DNA of 64,000 nt from positions 1-64,000 of the forward strand of contig JAFXSG010000025.1 in NCBI GenBank assembly GCA_017525875.1, in the 5' to 3' direction. A model generated the notes under the pieces. It was not told the DNA's origin, did not search any database, and worked only from the letters and a program-made list of their open reading frames with translations. Source of the DNA: Clostridia bacterium. GTDB taxonomy: Bacteria > Bacillota > Clostridia > Christensenellales > CAG-138. Below are positions 15,604 through 24,537 of this stretch, piece after piece. The first letter of the stretch is position 1, and every line of letters begins with the position of its first letter. Made by a program: the position numbers and the translations under genes.

Positions 15604-16557
15604 ATGAAAATAGTCGTAACGATACCCGTAGTCAAGAAACACATCGAATTGCTCGAGGCAGCCTGCCCCGGGGAAGAATTCGTCTTCGACCGCAAGCCGG
15701 GCGACGATCTGCTCGGAGAGGCGGAGATAATCGTGGGAGGCGTCCCGACGGATAAGCTCTGCCTCTGCAAAAAGCTGAAGTTCCTGCAGCTCAGCATGGC
15801 GGGTTCGGACGCCTATGCGGGCATTATGCCTGAGGGAGTGCTGCTTGCAAACGCGAGCGGCGCGTACGGCCTTGCTATAAGCGAACACATGCTCGGCAAT
15901 GCGCTGATGCTGATGAAAAAGCTCCACCTTTACAGAGACAACCAGCTCGAATCCGAATGGAAGGACGAGGGCAGGGTAACCAGCTTTGAAGGCGCTCGCG
16001 TGCTCTGCGTAGGTCTTGGTGATATCGGCGGCGAATTCGCAAAACGGTGCAAGGCGCTCGGCTCGTACTGCATCGGAATAAGAAGGACCATCCACGACAG
16101 ACCCGACTACATCGACGAACTTCACACGCTGAACGATCTCGATCTCATCCTGCCCACAGCGGATATCGTCGCGCTGTCGCTGCCGCAGTCCGAGCAGAGC
16201 AAAAAGCTATTCAATGAAGCACGCCTCCGTGCGATGAAACACGGGGCGATACTGCTGAACGTCGGCCGCGGAAGCGCGATAGACACCGACGCGCTCGTAA
16301 AGGTACTTAACGAAGGTCACATCCTTGCCGGAGTGGATGTTACCGATCCCGAACCGCTCCCGAAAGACCATCCGCTCTGGAAATGCCGCAATGCTCTCAT
16401 CACGCCGCATATCTCGGGCTACTATCATCTGCAGCAGACCCATGACAGGATCGTGAAGATCGCCGCAGAGAATATCCATGCGTTCGTGAACGGGGGAACA
16501 GTCATGAACGTTGTGGACGGCAAGACCGGCTACAGAAAGACCGAAAACAGGTATTGA
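15604..16557 (+). CDS. D-isomer-specific 2-hydroxyacid dehydrogenase family protein
   Basis: 317 residues. The N-terminal part is a shortened substrate domain; the Rossmann domain starts near 130 with LCVGLGDIGGEFAKR. The family's catalytic residues are present: Arg in LNVGRGSAIDTDAL, Glu in DVTDPEPLPKDHPLW, His in TPHISGY. It probably reduces a 2-oxoacid with NAD(P)H or runs in reverse; the substrate is not predictable, although the C-terminus resembles the NAD-binding half of glyoxylate/hydroxypyruvate reductases. AAGGAG lies six bases before ATG. It stands alone ahead of the pheST leader. Confidence 0.88.
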   Translation: MKIVVTIPVVKKHIELLEAACPGEEFVFDRKPGDDLLGEAEIIVGGVPTDKLCLCKKLKFLQLSMAGSDAYAGIMPEGVLLANASGAYGLAISEHMLGNALMLMKKLHLYRDNQLESEWKDEGRVTSFEGARVLCVGLGDIGGEFAKRCKALGSYCIGIRRTIHDRPDYIDELHTLNDLDLILPTADIVALSLPQSEQSKKLFNEARLRAMKHGAILLNVGRGSAIDTDALVKVLNEGHILAGVDVTDPEPLPKDHPLWKCRNALITPHISGYYHLQQTHDRIVKIAAENIHAFVNGGTVMNVVDGKTGYRKTENRY

Positions 16558-16583
16558 ACCGTGAAACACGGCGATAAAATCGC

Positions 16584-16612
16584 TTGACAGCCGGCATCCG
16601 CTATGGTATTAT
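16584..16612 (+). promoter_or_regulatory. SigA promoter of the pheST operon
   Basis: TTGACA, 17 bases, TATTAT, with transcription expected to start near 16620 at the 5' end of the T-box leader. Confidence 0.75.
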
Positions 16613-16618
16613 AACAAA

Positions 16619-16876
16619 GTTCATACAGGCGCAGACGGAGAAAAAGAGCGGCGTCCGGCACAGAGAGACCTGCATAGCTGGGAGCAGGTCGCGGATAAAG
16701 TTCACAATGTTCCCTCCCGAGCCGTTCCGGTGAAGCCGCGCAGGCGGTGCGTAGTCGGGACCGGGTGAGCCCGATACAGCTCGTTTGAGGCAAAGCCTGA
16801 TCAGGTTTTGCGAATTCAGGGTGGTACCACGAGATAGGCGCGCTCGTCCCTTTGGGATGAATGCGCCTATATTTAT
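16619..16876 (+). promoter_or_regulatory. T-box riboswitch (phenylalanine) upstream of pheST
   Basis: A leader of about 260 bases. The T-box core AGGGTGGTACCACGAG lies at about 16818-16833; its TGGT can pair with the ACCA end of uncharged tRNA. It is followed by a terminator stem (ATAGGCGC ... GCGCCTAT, ending near 16871) and a T-rich tail. A TTC at 16701-16703, followed by A in the stem I region, is the likely specifier codon for tRNA-Phe, fitting the downstream pheS. Low Phe-tRNA charging should favour read-through. Confidence 0.92.
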
Positions 16877-16897
16877 TCAAGCGAAAAGGAGTTTTTT

Positions 16898-17920
16898 ATG
16901 CTTGACGAACTGATAAAGATCCGGGAGGAAGCGCTGAGCAAGCTTCAGGAAGTCGAAAATGAAAACGATCTCTCCGAGCTTACCGTTGCGTTCCTCGGCA
17001 GAAACGGCGCGCTGACAGCGATCCTGCGCACCATGTCAAAGCTTGCCCCCGAAGAGAGGGCAAAGCTCGGAAAAGAAGCAAACGAGGTCAAACAGCATCT
17101 GACCGAAAAGTTCGAGCAGGTCAGGAGCCAGATCGCAAAGCGCGCTGAAGAATTCAAGATTCGTCAGGAGACGATCGACGTCACTCTGCCGGGCGTTGTC
17201 GACGTGCCCGCCGGCAAGCTCAGCCCGCTGACTGTCGTCTACCGCGAGATCCGCGACGCGCTGATCGGCCTCGGGTTCACGACCTTCGAAGGCCCCGAAG
17301 TGGAGTACGACGATTACAACTTCACAAAGCTTAACCTGCCCCTCAATCACCCGGCGAGGGATATGCAGGATACCTTCTATATAAACGATAAGGTGCTTCT
17401 CAGAACGCACACCTCGCCCTGCGAAGCGCGTGCGCTCATGACGCTCAAGCCCCCGTTCCGCGTCGTTATTCCGGGCAGGGTGTTCCGCGTGGACGAGCCG
17501 GATGCGAGCCACAGCCCCGTCTTCATGCAGATGGAGGGCCTGGTCGTGGACCGCAATCTGACGATCGCAGATCTCAAAGGAACGATCGATACTTTCGTCA
17601 AGGCGGTATTCGGCGAAAACGTGAAGTCGAGGCTGCGCCCCAGCTATTTCCCGTTCACGGAGCCTTCCGCGGAAGTCGATATCAGCTGCACTATCTGCGG
17701 CGGCGTCGGCTGCAGCTCCTGCAAGGGCACCGGCTGGATGGAGATCATGGGCTGCGGCATCACCAACCCCCACGAGATCGAGAACTGCGGCCTGGATCCG
17801 AACGAATGGCGAGCGTTCGCGTTCGGCGTCGGCGTTGACCGCGTTGCCTGCCTCAAATACGGCATCAACGACATCCGCCTTCTGTACGAGGGCGACGCAA
17901 GGTTCCTGCGCCAGCTGTGA
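16898..17920 (+). CDS. pheS: phenylalanine--tRNA ligase alpha subunit
   Basis: 340 residues, the normal length. It holds the class II catalytic core of the alpha2-beta2 enzyme that charges tRNA-Phe. An N-terminal coiled coil (1-90) is followed by GFTTFEGPEVEYDDYNF, LLRTHTSPCEAR, VIPGRVFRVDEPDASHSP and the C-terminal GCGITNPHEI and AFGVGVDRVACLKYGI. AAGGAG precedes ATG. Controlled by the T-box above and followed after 23 bases by pheT. Confidence 0.98.
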   Translation: MLDELIKIREEALSKLQEVENENDLSELTVAFLGRNGALTAILRTMSKLAPEERAKLGKEANEVKQHLTEKFEQVRSQIAKRAEEFKIRQETIDVTLPGVVDVPAGKLSPLTVVYREIRDALIGLGFTTFEGPEVEYDDYNFTKLNLPLNHPARDMQDTFYINDKVLLRTHTSPCEARALMTLKPPFRVVIPGRVFRVDEPDASHSPVFMQMEGLVVDRNLTIADLKGTIDTFVKAVFGENVKSRLRPSYFPFTEPSAEVDISCTICGGVGCSSCKGTGWMEIMGCGITNPHEIENCGLDPNEWRAFAFGVGVDRVACLKYGINDIRLLYEGDARFLRQL

Positions 17921-17943
17921 CCGCTGAGAATAGGAGATAGATC

Positions 17944-20358
17944 ATGAAACTGCCTCTTAAATGGTTAAAAGATTTTGTAGAATTCAACGTGACCCCCGAG
18001 GAGTTCGCGAACCGCATGCTCCTGCGCGGCTTCGAGGTCGCGGAGATAATCCCTGAGATGAAGGCGACGGGCGTTTACGTCTGCACGATCGAAAAGATCG
18101 AGCAGCATCCGAATGCCGAGCGCTTGAGAGTCTGCGCTGTCGATATCGGCAGGGAAGAACCCGTCACGATCGTTACCAATGCGACCAACGTCTATGAAGG
18201 CTGCCAGGTCCCCGTCGCGCTCGACGGCGCGGTGCTTGCGGACGGCATGGAGATACACCCAACGAAGATGCGCGGCGTGCAGAGCGTAGGCATGTTCTGC
18301 GGCGGAGCGGAGCTCGGCATCACGGACGCCGAGTATGAAGGCGCGAGCAACGACAGCGTTCTGATACTCAATGAAAAGCACGTGAACGGTCAGCCCATCG
18401 CCGATGCGCTCGATCTGAACGAAGTCATCTTCGATATCGAGCTCACTCCCAACCGTCCCGACTGCCAGAGCATCATCGGCATCTGCCGCGAAGCCGCGAG
18501 CGCACTCGGGCAGAGGATGAAGGAGCCAGAGATCAAAGAGATCAAAGGCGAGGGAAACGCGGAGGACTATGCAAAGGTCACCGTTCTCAACCCGACGCTT
18601 TGTCCGCGCTACCTTGCGAGAGTGGTTACCGATCTGAAGATCGAACCCTCGCCCAGGTGGATGCAGCTCAGGCTGAAGCTCGCGGGTCTGCGGCCGATCA
18701 ACAACATCGTCGATATCACCAACTACGTCCTGCTCGAATACGGTCATCCTATGCATGCGTTCGATCTTGCCTGCATCGAGGACGCGCATATCGTCGTCCG
18801 CAACGCACGGGAAGGCGAAGTCGTGACTACGCTTGACGGCAAGGAACGCACCATGAGCGCGGATATGCTCCTGATCGCCGACCCGCATAAGGGCGTCGGC
18901 ATAGCGGGCGTGATGGGCGGGCTCAATTCGGAGATCACCGGGGATACCAAGGTCACGCTCTTTGAAAGCGCCGTATTCCTCCCGGAAAATATCAGGCATA
19001 CGACCCGCAAGCTCCGTCATTCGACCGATTCCTCCGCCCGCTTCACCAAGGGCGTTGAAGCTGTGAACGCCGAGAAGGCGATCAACAGGGCTATCGAGCT
19101 CGTGGATATGCTCGGCGCGGGCAAGGTCATCGGCAGCATGATCAACGTTACCGCGAAGGAACCCGCGGAAAAGACGGCCGTTGCGGATATCGCGCACATC
19201 AACGAGATACTTCATACCGAGCTCTCCGGCGAAAGGATGGCGGAACTGCTTTCCGGCATCAATATCGATGCGGAAGTGAACGGCGATAAGCTGGTCGTTA
19301 AGGTGCCGCATTTCCGTACGGATATCGAAGACGGCATAGAGACCGACTGGGATATCGCCGAGGAGGTCGGCAGGCTCTACGGCTACGACAACATCGAGCC
19401 CACCCTGATGGTCGGCAAGACCTTCCAGGGCAGGCTCGGAGAGAGCTTCGCGCTCGAGGATAAAATAAAGGACTACATGGCGTCCATGGGATTCATGGAG
19501 CTGTATAACTACAACTTCACTTCCCCTCAGGAGTACGATCTGCTGCTCCTGCCGGAGGATGACGAAAAGCGCCAGACGGTGCGCCTCAGGAACCCGTTCG
19601 GCGAGGATCAGAGCCTCATGCGCACCACGCTGATCGGCGGGATGCTCCGCACCGTTCAGCTCAACTGCAACAGAAAGACCGGCCACAGCCGCTTCTTCGA
19701 GGTAGGAAACGTCCATTTCAACAACAATGACGATCTGCCCGAAGAGCGCAGGATGCTCGGCGCTGTCTGCTTCGGCACGGGCGAGAGCTTCTTCACCCTT
19801 AAGGGCGTGCTCGAACAGCTCTTCGGTTCCCTCGGCATTACCGGCGTTCGCTATGAGCGCGGGGGCGGGGAGTACCTGCATCCCGGCCAGAAAGCCGTTA
19901 TCCTTGTTGACGGCGAGAGCATCGGCGAGATCGGCTGCGTACATCCCCAGGTGAAGAAAGGCTTCGATCTGCCCGTTTCACCGTTCATCGCGGAGATCGA
20001 TTTCAACAAGCTGATCGCAAAAGCGAATGCGGAGCGAAAGTTCAAGCCGCTGCCGAAGTTCCCGATCGTTCCGCGCGACATCGCGATCATCGTCGACAGC
20101 GAAGTCGAGTCTCAGACCGTGATCGACGTGATCTCGGCCGTCAAGACCAAGGCGCTGATCGAGAACGTCTACTGCTTCGACGTGTTCTATCCCAAGGTGC
20201 CCGGCGAAAAGGGCATCCCTGCAGGCAAAAAGAGCATGGCCTTCCGCTTCGAGCTGCGCAACGACGATCATACCCTCAACGATGAGGAGATAGGCCAGGC
20301 GGTCAAAGCGATCCTGAAATCGCTCAAATTCAGGCTCGACGCCGACCTGCGCAGCTGA
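17944..20358 (+). CDS. pheT: phenylalanine--tRNA ligase beta subunit
   Basis: 804 residues. The order of domains is as in other bacterial PheT proteins: N-terminal tRNA-binding EMAP-like fold (about 40-150), B3/B4 editing region (LTPNRPDCQSIIGI onward), B5 domain, catalytic-like core (NPFGEDQSLMRTTLIGGML) and the C-terminal ferredoxin-fold anticodon-binding domain (KFPIVPRDIAIIV to the end). The beta subunit binds tRNA-Phe and edits mischarged Tyr. AGGAGAT precedes the ATG; trmL begins two bases after its stop. Confidence 0.98.
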   Translation: MKLPLKWLKDFVEFNVTPEEFANRMLLRGFEVAEIIPEMKATGVYVCTIEKIEQHPNAERLRVCAVDIGREEPVTIVTNATNVYEGCQVPVALDGAVLADGMEIHPTKMRGVQSVGMFCGGAELGITDAEYEGASNDSVLILNEKHVNGQPIADALDLNEVIFDIELTPNRPDCQSIIGICREAASALGQRMKEPEIKEIKGEGNAEDYAKVTVLNPTLCPRYLARVVTDLKIEPSPRWMQLRLKLAGLRPINNIVDITNYVLLEYGHPMHAFDLACIEDAHIVVRNAREGEVVTTLDGKERTMSADMLLIADPHKGVGIAGVMGGLNSEITGDTKVTLFESAVFLPENIRHTTRKLRHSTDSSARFTKGVEAVNAEKAINRAIELVDMLGAGKVIGSMINVTAKEPAEKTAVADIAHINEILHTELSGERMAELLSGINIDAEVNGDKLVVKVPHFRTDIEDGIETDWDIAEEVGRLYGYDNIEPTLMVGKTFQGRLGESFALEDKIKDYMASMGFMELYNYNFTSPQEYDLLLLPEDDEKRQTVRLRNPFGEDQSLMRTTLIGGMLRTVQLNCNRKTGHSRFFEVGNVHFNNNDDLPEERRMLGAVCFGTGESFFTLKGVLEQLFGSLGITGVRYERGGGEYLHPGQKAVILVDGESIGEIGCVHPQVKKGFDLPVSPFIAEIDFNKLIAKANAERKFKPLPKFPIVPRDIAIIVDSEVESQTVIDVISAVKTKALIENVYCFDVFYPKVPGEKGIPAGKKSMAFRFELRNDDHTLNDEEIGQAVKAILKSLKFRLDADLRS

Positions 20359-20360
20359 TC

Positions 20361-20822
20361 ATGTTCAACGTAGTGCTTGTCGAGCCGGAGATACCGCAGA
20401 ATACCGGCAATATTTCGAGGACCTGCGCGGTAACGGGGTGCACGCTGCACCTCGTCCGCCCGCTCGGGTTTTCGGTAGACGATCGCTATCTTAAAAGAGC
20501 CGGCCTCGATTACTGGAGCGAGCTCAAGCTGTTTTATTATGACAGCTTCGAAGAGCTCGAAAACAAATATCCGGACTCCAGATTCTTCCTGTTTTCGACC
20601 CATGCCGATAAGAACTACGCGGAAGCGGAGTACAAACCGGGAGACTTTCTCGTGTTCGGAAAGGAAACGGCGGGCCTCGGCGAAGCCATCCTGTCAAGGC
20701 GAAAGGACGACGCCGTCCGTATCCCGATGAGGAAGAGCCTTCGCTCGCTCAATCTGTCAAACTCGGTCGCGATAGCCGTTTACGAGGCTTTCCGCCAGAA
20801 CGGCTTCCGCGGCCTGGAATAG
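20361..20822 (+). CDS. trmL: tRNA (cytidine/uridine-2'-O-)-methyltransferase TrmL
   Basis: 153 residues of the SPOUT superfamily. EPEIPQNTGNISRTCAVTG at 9-27, FGKETAGLGE in the middle and IPMRKSLRSLNLSNSVAIAVYEA form the knotted AdoMet site typical of TrmL/YibK, which methylates the wobble nucleotide 34 of certain leucine tRNAs. The start lies two bases after the pheT stop, so translation is probably coupled; no separate strong Shine-Dalgarno is evident. Confidence 0.93.
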   Translation: MFNVVLVEPEIPQNTGNISRTCAVTGCTLHLVRPLGFSVDDRYLKRAGLDYWSELKLFYYDSFEELENKYPDSRFFLFSTHADKNYAEAEYKPGDFLVFGKETAGLGEAILSRRKDDAVRIPMRKSLRSLNLSNSVAIAVYEAFRQNGFRGLE

Positions 20823-20829
20823 GTGCATA

Positions 20830-21510
20830 ATGGACAACGGTTTTTACGGATTTGCGGGAAAAGCAAACAGATCCGATTTTTCAGTTAAAACGATCCTGGA
20901 GAGCAGGATAATCGCAATCACAAGAGGCGTGTACGGCGATGACCTGCTGAGCGCAGTTCAGGCTGTTTACGACGGCGGCATCCGTGCTGTGGAAGTGACT
21001 TTCGAGCAGAACGGAGACCTTCTCAGGACTTCGCGCGCTGTCGAAAAGCTTTGCGAACGTTTCGGCGGACGCATGACGATCGGCGCGGGAACGGTGCTCA
21101 CCGAAGAACAGGTCAGAATAGCATACAACAGCGGAGCGCAATACATCGTTTCGCCGAACACCGATAAGACCGTTATCGGGATGACCAAAGGACTCGGCAT
21201 GGGCTCGATCCCCGGAGCGATGACGCCGACCGAGATAACCGCTGCGGCGTCCTTCGGCGCGGATATCGTTAAAGTATTTCCCGCAGGCGCTCTCGGAGCG
21301 GAATACTTCAAGGCAGTCACAGTGCCGCTCAGGCATATCAGGTGCGCTGCGGTCGCAGGCGTCACCCTTAAGAACATTGCTGATTTCAAGTCCGCAGGGG
21401 CATGTGCATTCGGGATCAGCTCTTCAATTCTGAACAACAAACTGATAGCAGAGCACAGATTTTCCGATATCATGAAAACCGCAGCCGCCTACTGTAATGC
21501 CGCAAAGTAG
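20830..21510 (+). CDS. eda: bifunctional KHG/KDPG aldolase family protein
   Basis: 226 residues of the class I aldolase family that splits 2-keto-3-deoxy-6-phosphogluconate into pyruvate and glyceraldehyde 3-phosphate. The Schiff-base lysine is in ADIVKVFPAGALG and the catalytic glutamate in AVEVTFEQ; GAGTVLTEEQ and SPNTDK complete the pattern. The N-terminus is about 15 residues longer than in Escherichia coli Eda. No KDG kinase or uronate gene is nearby, so the pathway it serves is not shown. It sits seven bases after trmL. Confidence 0.88.
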   Translation: MDNGFYGFAGKANRSDFSVKTILESRIIAITRGVYGDDLLSAVQAVYDGGIRAVEVTFEQNGDLLRTSRAVEKLCERFGGRMTIGAGTVLTEEQVRIAYNSGAQYIVSPNTDKTVIGMTKGLGMGSIPGAMTPTEITAAASFGADIVKVFPAGALGAEYFKAVTVPLRHIRCAAVAGVTLKNIADFKSAGACAFGISSSILNNKLIAEHRFSDIMKTAAAYCNAAK

Positions 21511-21528
21511 CGCCGTAAGGATCTTCAG

Positions 21529-22278
21529 ATGAATGAGAAGACAGAAAACCTGCATCAAGGGCACAGAAAAAGCGTTCGTCAAAGGTATCTGAAACGCGGC
21601 AGTCTCGATGATTATGCCGATCATCAGATACTTGAAATGCTTCTGTTCTATGCAATACCGCGCAGAGACGTGAATCCGCTTGCGCACAGGCTGATCAACC
21701 GTTTCGGCTCGCTTAAGCTCGTGTTCAAGGCAAGCGTGAGCGACCTTTGTGCGGAGGGGATTTCCGAAAACACCGCTGTGCTTATCAAGCTTGTGGGCGA
21801 CATCGGCTCCGCGATCGATCACAGTGAGGCGTACGATATCGAGATCGTGAACACGGATCAGGCTTTCAAAGCCTGCCACAATCTGCTGTTCAGGCAGACC
21901 GCTGAGGTTTTCGCGGTGCTGTGCCTTGACTCAAAGAACAGAGTGATAAAGATCGCAAAACGAACGGACGGTTTTTCGGATAACGTGGCGGCCCTGCCGA
22001 GATGGATCGTCGACACCGCTATCTCCGTGAACGCGTCCGCCGTGATCATTGCTCATAATCATCCTTCGGGTTCGGTAATGCCTTCGAAAAACGACATTGA
22101 AACGACAGCGGCAATCCAATACCTTCTCAATGCGATCGGCATAGCAATGTATGACCACGTTATCGTCACTCACGATTCCTGCTATTCCATGGTTCGCGCC
22201 TATCAGCGCGATGATATGTTTGAAACGTTAATTGATCTCGCCGAGAAAAAGACCGATGCGGCGGATAATGCTTCATAA
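21529..22278 (+). CDS. radC: RadC family JAB-domain protein
   Basis: 249 residues. An N-terminal helix-hairpin-helix region (about 35-95) precedes the JAB metalloprotease-like domain with the zinc motif AHNHPSGSVMPSKNDIETT. RadC was named for a supposed repair role that has since been doubted; the true function of the family is unknown. AAGGAT lies about seven bases before ATG. It ends 13 bases before the DUF4358 lipoprotein start. Confidence 0.88.
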   Translation: MNEKTENLHQGHRKSVRQRYLKRGSLDDYADHQILEMLLFYAIPRRDVNPLAHRLINRFGSLKLVFKASVSDLCAEGISENTAVLIKLVGDIGSAIDHSEAYDIEIVNTDQAFKACHNLLFRQTAEVFAVLCLDSKNRVIKIAKRTDGFSDNVAALPRWIVDTAISVNASAVIIAHNHPSGSVMPSKNDIETTAAIQYLLNAIGIAMYDHVIVTHDSCYSMVRAYQRDDMFETLIDLAEKKTDAADNAS

Positions 22279-22291
22279 AGGAGTGAATGCT

Positions 22292-22774
22292 TTGAAAAGA
22301 AAAGCACTTACAGTTTGTGTGATACTGCTTCTGCTCGCCTGTGTGACTGTCACAGGCTGCTTTGAGCGCGGAAGCACGATGTACGAGGCCACGGATGAAC
22401 TCGTTGAGTTTGTTAAAGACAAGGGAACTTTCCCAAAAATGCAGGCAGCCGACGCCGCGGTTATCGGTGAGATCTACGGCATCGACCTGTCACGGATAGA
22501 GGAGTACACGCTCGTGTCGTCAAGCGATACGCTGCTTGCGGACGAGATCGGCGTGTTCCGGCTGGAAGACCCCGACTATGCTTCGACGCTGTCGCGTATA
22601 CTCGAGGCAAGGCTCGCAAGCGCCGCAAGGGCAGCAGAGCATTACAGCCCGGAACAGTATGCTGTGATAATCAAAACAGCCGTGAAGTCCAGGGGGCTTT
22701 ATGTTTACTATATCGTGAACAAGGACAGCGAAAAGCTGACAGAGCAGCTGACAGCGCGCATACCTCTTAGCTGA
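22292..22774 (+). CDS. DUF4358 lipoprotein (first copy)
   Basis: 160 residues with a signal peptide ending VTVTGC, a lipobox, followed by a DUF4358-like domain: FPKMQAADAAVIGEIYGID, then EEYTLVSSSDTLLADEIGVFRLED and a C-terminal helix plus strand. The family is common in Clostridia and is often near membrane O-acyltransferase genes; its role is unknown. The TTG start is supported by AAAGGAGTG eight bases upstream; longer in-frame starts fall inside radC. A paralogue lies at 25637. Confidence 0.78.
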   Translation: MKRKALTVCVILLLLACVTVTGCFERGSTMYEATDELVEFVKDKGTFPKMQAADAAVIGEIYGIDLSRIEEYTLVSSSDTLLADEIGVFRLEDPDYASTLSRILEARLASAARAAEHYSPEQYAVIIKTAVKSRGLYVYYIVNKDSEKLTEQLTARIPLS

Positions 22775-22787
22775 GATAACAAAAAAG

Positions 22788-22816
22788 GCCCGCAGCCGTT
22801 GAGCTGCGGGCTTTTG
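22788..22816 (+). terminator. rho-independent terminator of the pheST operon
   Basis: GCCCGCAGC, loop CGTTGA, GCTGCGGGC, TTTTGCTTTT. The A-run on the other side lets it serve the minus strand too. Confidence 0.85.
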
Positions 22817-22829
22817 CTTTTATACAGGA

Positions 22830-23417
22830 TCAGTGGAACAGATTGAGGATGGTGTTGAGAATGCCGCCGGAATTGTTGTTCGATCCGCCAAGCAGGCTGC
22901 CGAGCAGACCGCTTGCGAGGCTCGCCGTACCGCCGCCGTTGCCTCCGCCAAGGAGACCGCCCAAGAGGCTGAGCACGTTGAACCCGCCGCCGGAGGACTG
23001 AGCCTGCTGCTGCTGACCGCCAAGCTGGGAGAGGAGCAGGGGAGCGACCATCGAAAGGATGCTGCGGGTCTTGCCCTCGGAAACGCCGGTATCAGCGGAA
23101 AGCTGCTGAATGGTTTCAGTCTGCCTCTCGCCGAAAACGTGGCCGAGGATCTTCTTGCCGTCCTCAAGGTCCGCGCCCTTTAAGAACGTCTTGACGTCAC
23201 TGATATCGTCCTTGCTGTGGGATTCGAGCGCTTTGCAAAGTGACGCTGCGCCTTCCTCAGTGGATGCATTGGTCTGCATGCCCTGAAGCAGGGAGGGGAT
23301 GCCTTCGGAGAGGACCTTGGCGATATCCGCCTGCTTTACCTTTGTGCGCTTGCCGATCGCGGAAAGACCGCCGTTTGCCAGCGCTTCACCGATTGAATTA
23401 AGATCAAAATCAGCCAT
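22830..23417 (-). CDS. DUF937 domain protein
   Basis: 195 residues. Alpha-helical with the DUF937 pattern: GERQTETIQQLSADTGVSEG followed by ILSMVAPLLLSQLGG. The C-terminal 60 residues are low complexity: Gln/Ser/Gly runs, then two Leu-Gly blocks (SLLGGLLGGGNGGG and SGLLGSLLGGS). DUF937 proteins resemble YidB; function unknown. The start is set by AGGAGG just upstream. It follows the membrane-protein gene by ten bases. Confidence 0.8.
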   Translation of the reverse strand: MADFDLNSIGEALANGGLSAIGKRTKVKQADIAKVLSEGIPSLLQGMQTNASTEEGAASLCKALESHSKDDISDVKTFLKGADLEDGKKILGHVFGERQTETIQQLSADTGVSEGKTRSILSMVAPLLLSQLGGQQQQAQSSGGGFNVLSLLGGLLGGGNGGGTASLASGLLGSLLGGSNNNSGGILNTILNLFH

Positions 23418-23427
23418 TGTTTTCCTC

Positions 23428-24267
23428 CTATTCGCCGTCAACAACGTCGGCCTCAATGTTGAGCTGGGTCCAATCTATTGCCGAGAAACCTTCAACGCCG
23501 TTTTCGACCTGCTTGTCCCACCAATTCCTGCAGTAGGAGCACACGGAGGTGCGGCCGGACTCGATGGATTCGGTTATATCGCCTTCATAGATAGTGGCGG
23601 AGTTGCGAATCGCACCGCAGCAATCTTCGGGATCATCTGCGTTATAATGCATATGATACTTATGACCAAACGGAGTCCAATAGATAGAGGTGCCGTTGAA
23701 TACGTTCTCAGCCTCGGTTTTCTGCTCCGCGGAGATCGGATTGTAGTCTGCGGATGCAAAACCGGTGATAAGCAGCGCTGCGATCGCAACGATAGAAGCG
23801 ATCGTCTTGGTCTTCTTGTCGAGCTTATCGTTCTTGAGAAGGATGATGATAAGGGGAATGAAGCAGATGCAGGCCATGATCACGCCGAATTCGCTGATGA
23901 GATAGAAGGTGAACTTGTTCTTCTCACTCGGCGGATTGATATGGTTTGCTTTCTTCCAAAGCTGCGCCGCGATGATAGCGAAGATAAGGTCAAGCACGAT
24001 GAAAAGGATCAGCGTGATGAGCATGTTCGTGTTGCCGTTGCGGGTGAACCTGATAGCAAAGTCTTTGAGGAGCGCCATGATGGCGAGGACCTCGCAGCCG
24101 ATGGCGACCAGCCAAAGCGCGATCGCGCCGATACGGTAGCCAAGCGCGCTCTTCTTGTCGCCCGCACTCGCAGTCTGGACAACGTTTTGAGCCTTCTTGG
24201 AGATCGTCTTTGCGGCGGTTTCGGTGGCTTCCTTATTGTCGGAAGCGCGTTTTATCGTTTGTGCCAT
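23428..24267 (-). CDS. membrane protein with cysteine-containing C-terminal domain, unknown function
   Basis: 279 residues, not recognised. A polar N-terminus (about 1-40) is followed by four hydrophobic helices (near 45-65, 80-103, 120-145, 157-177) and a soluble C-terminal part. The latter has IYWTPFGHKYHMHYN, a pattern that looks like a heme- or metal-ligand-rich strand, then DDPEDCCGAIRNS and TSVCSYCRNWWDKQ with a CxxC pair, suggesting zinc or disulfide formation. It has GGAGG before ATG, its own promoter, and is transcribed with the DUF937 gene. Confidence 0.6.
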   Translation of the reverse strand: MAQTIKRASDNKEATETAAKTISKKAQNVVQTASAGDKKSALGYRIGAIALWLVAIGCEVLAIMALLKDFAIRFTRNGNTNMLITLILFIVLDLIFAIIAAQLWKKANHINPPSEKNKFTFYLISEFGVIMACICFIPLIIILLKNDKLDKKTKTIASIVAIAALLITGFASADYNPISAEQKTEAENVFNGTSIYWTPFGHKYHMHYNADDPEDCCGAIRNSATIYEGDITESIESGRTSVCSYCRNWWDKQVENGVEGFSAIDWTQLNIEADVVDGE

Positions 24268-24309
24268 TTCATTTCCTCCAAATATATGATATGGTCTTCA
24301 ACCACTATT

Positions 24310-24338
24310 ATTATCTATACTTCGGCGGATTTTGTCAA
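24310..24338 (-). promoter_or_regulatory. SigA promoter of the membrane protein-DUF937 operon
   Basis: Minus strand: TTGACA, 17 bases, GATAAT. Confidence 0.75.
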
Positions 24339-24429
24339 TAGTTAATTATCATTGCGTTTTCTGTAATACCGATGACACCTTAATGTTGAAAGCAGCTGTA
24401 TAAAGGCTTTTTCTGCCGAACCGCTCCGA

Positions 24430-24458
24430 TTGACATCGTATAGACTTTATGGTAAAAT
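24430..24458 (+). promoter_or_regulatory. SigA promoter of the SGNH-DUF4358-MBOAT operon
   Basis: TTGACA, 17 bases, TAAAAT. Transcription would begin near 24465, which excludes protein starts upstream of that point. An ATG eight bases after the -10 box opens only a five-codon frame (MENTG). Confidence 0.75.
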
Positions 24459-24537
24459 AAATAACTATGGAAAACACCGGCTGAAAGTCGGAGTTTCCCT
24501 GAAAAAGACCAAAACAGACGGAGGCAAAAGCTGCCGA

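Noticed and set aside
17965-19944. A 659-codon open frame antisense to pheT
   Set aside because: Shadow of pheT; composition is typical of antisense translation and no start signal is present.
22830-23060. Leu-Gly/Gln-rich end of the DUF937 gene as a DNA tandem repeat
   Set aside because: The repeats are short and degenerate at DNA level; a protein low-complexity tail explains them.
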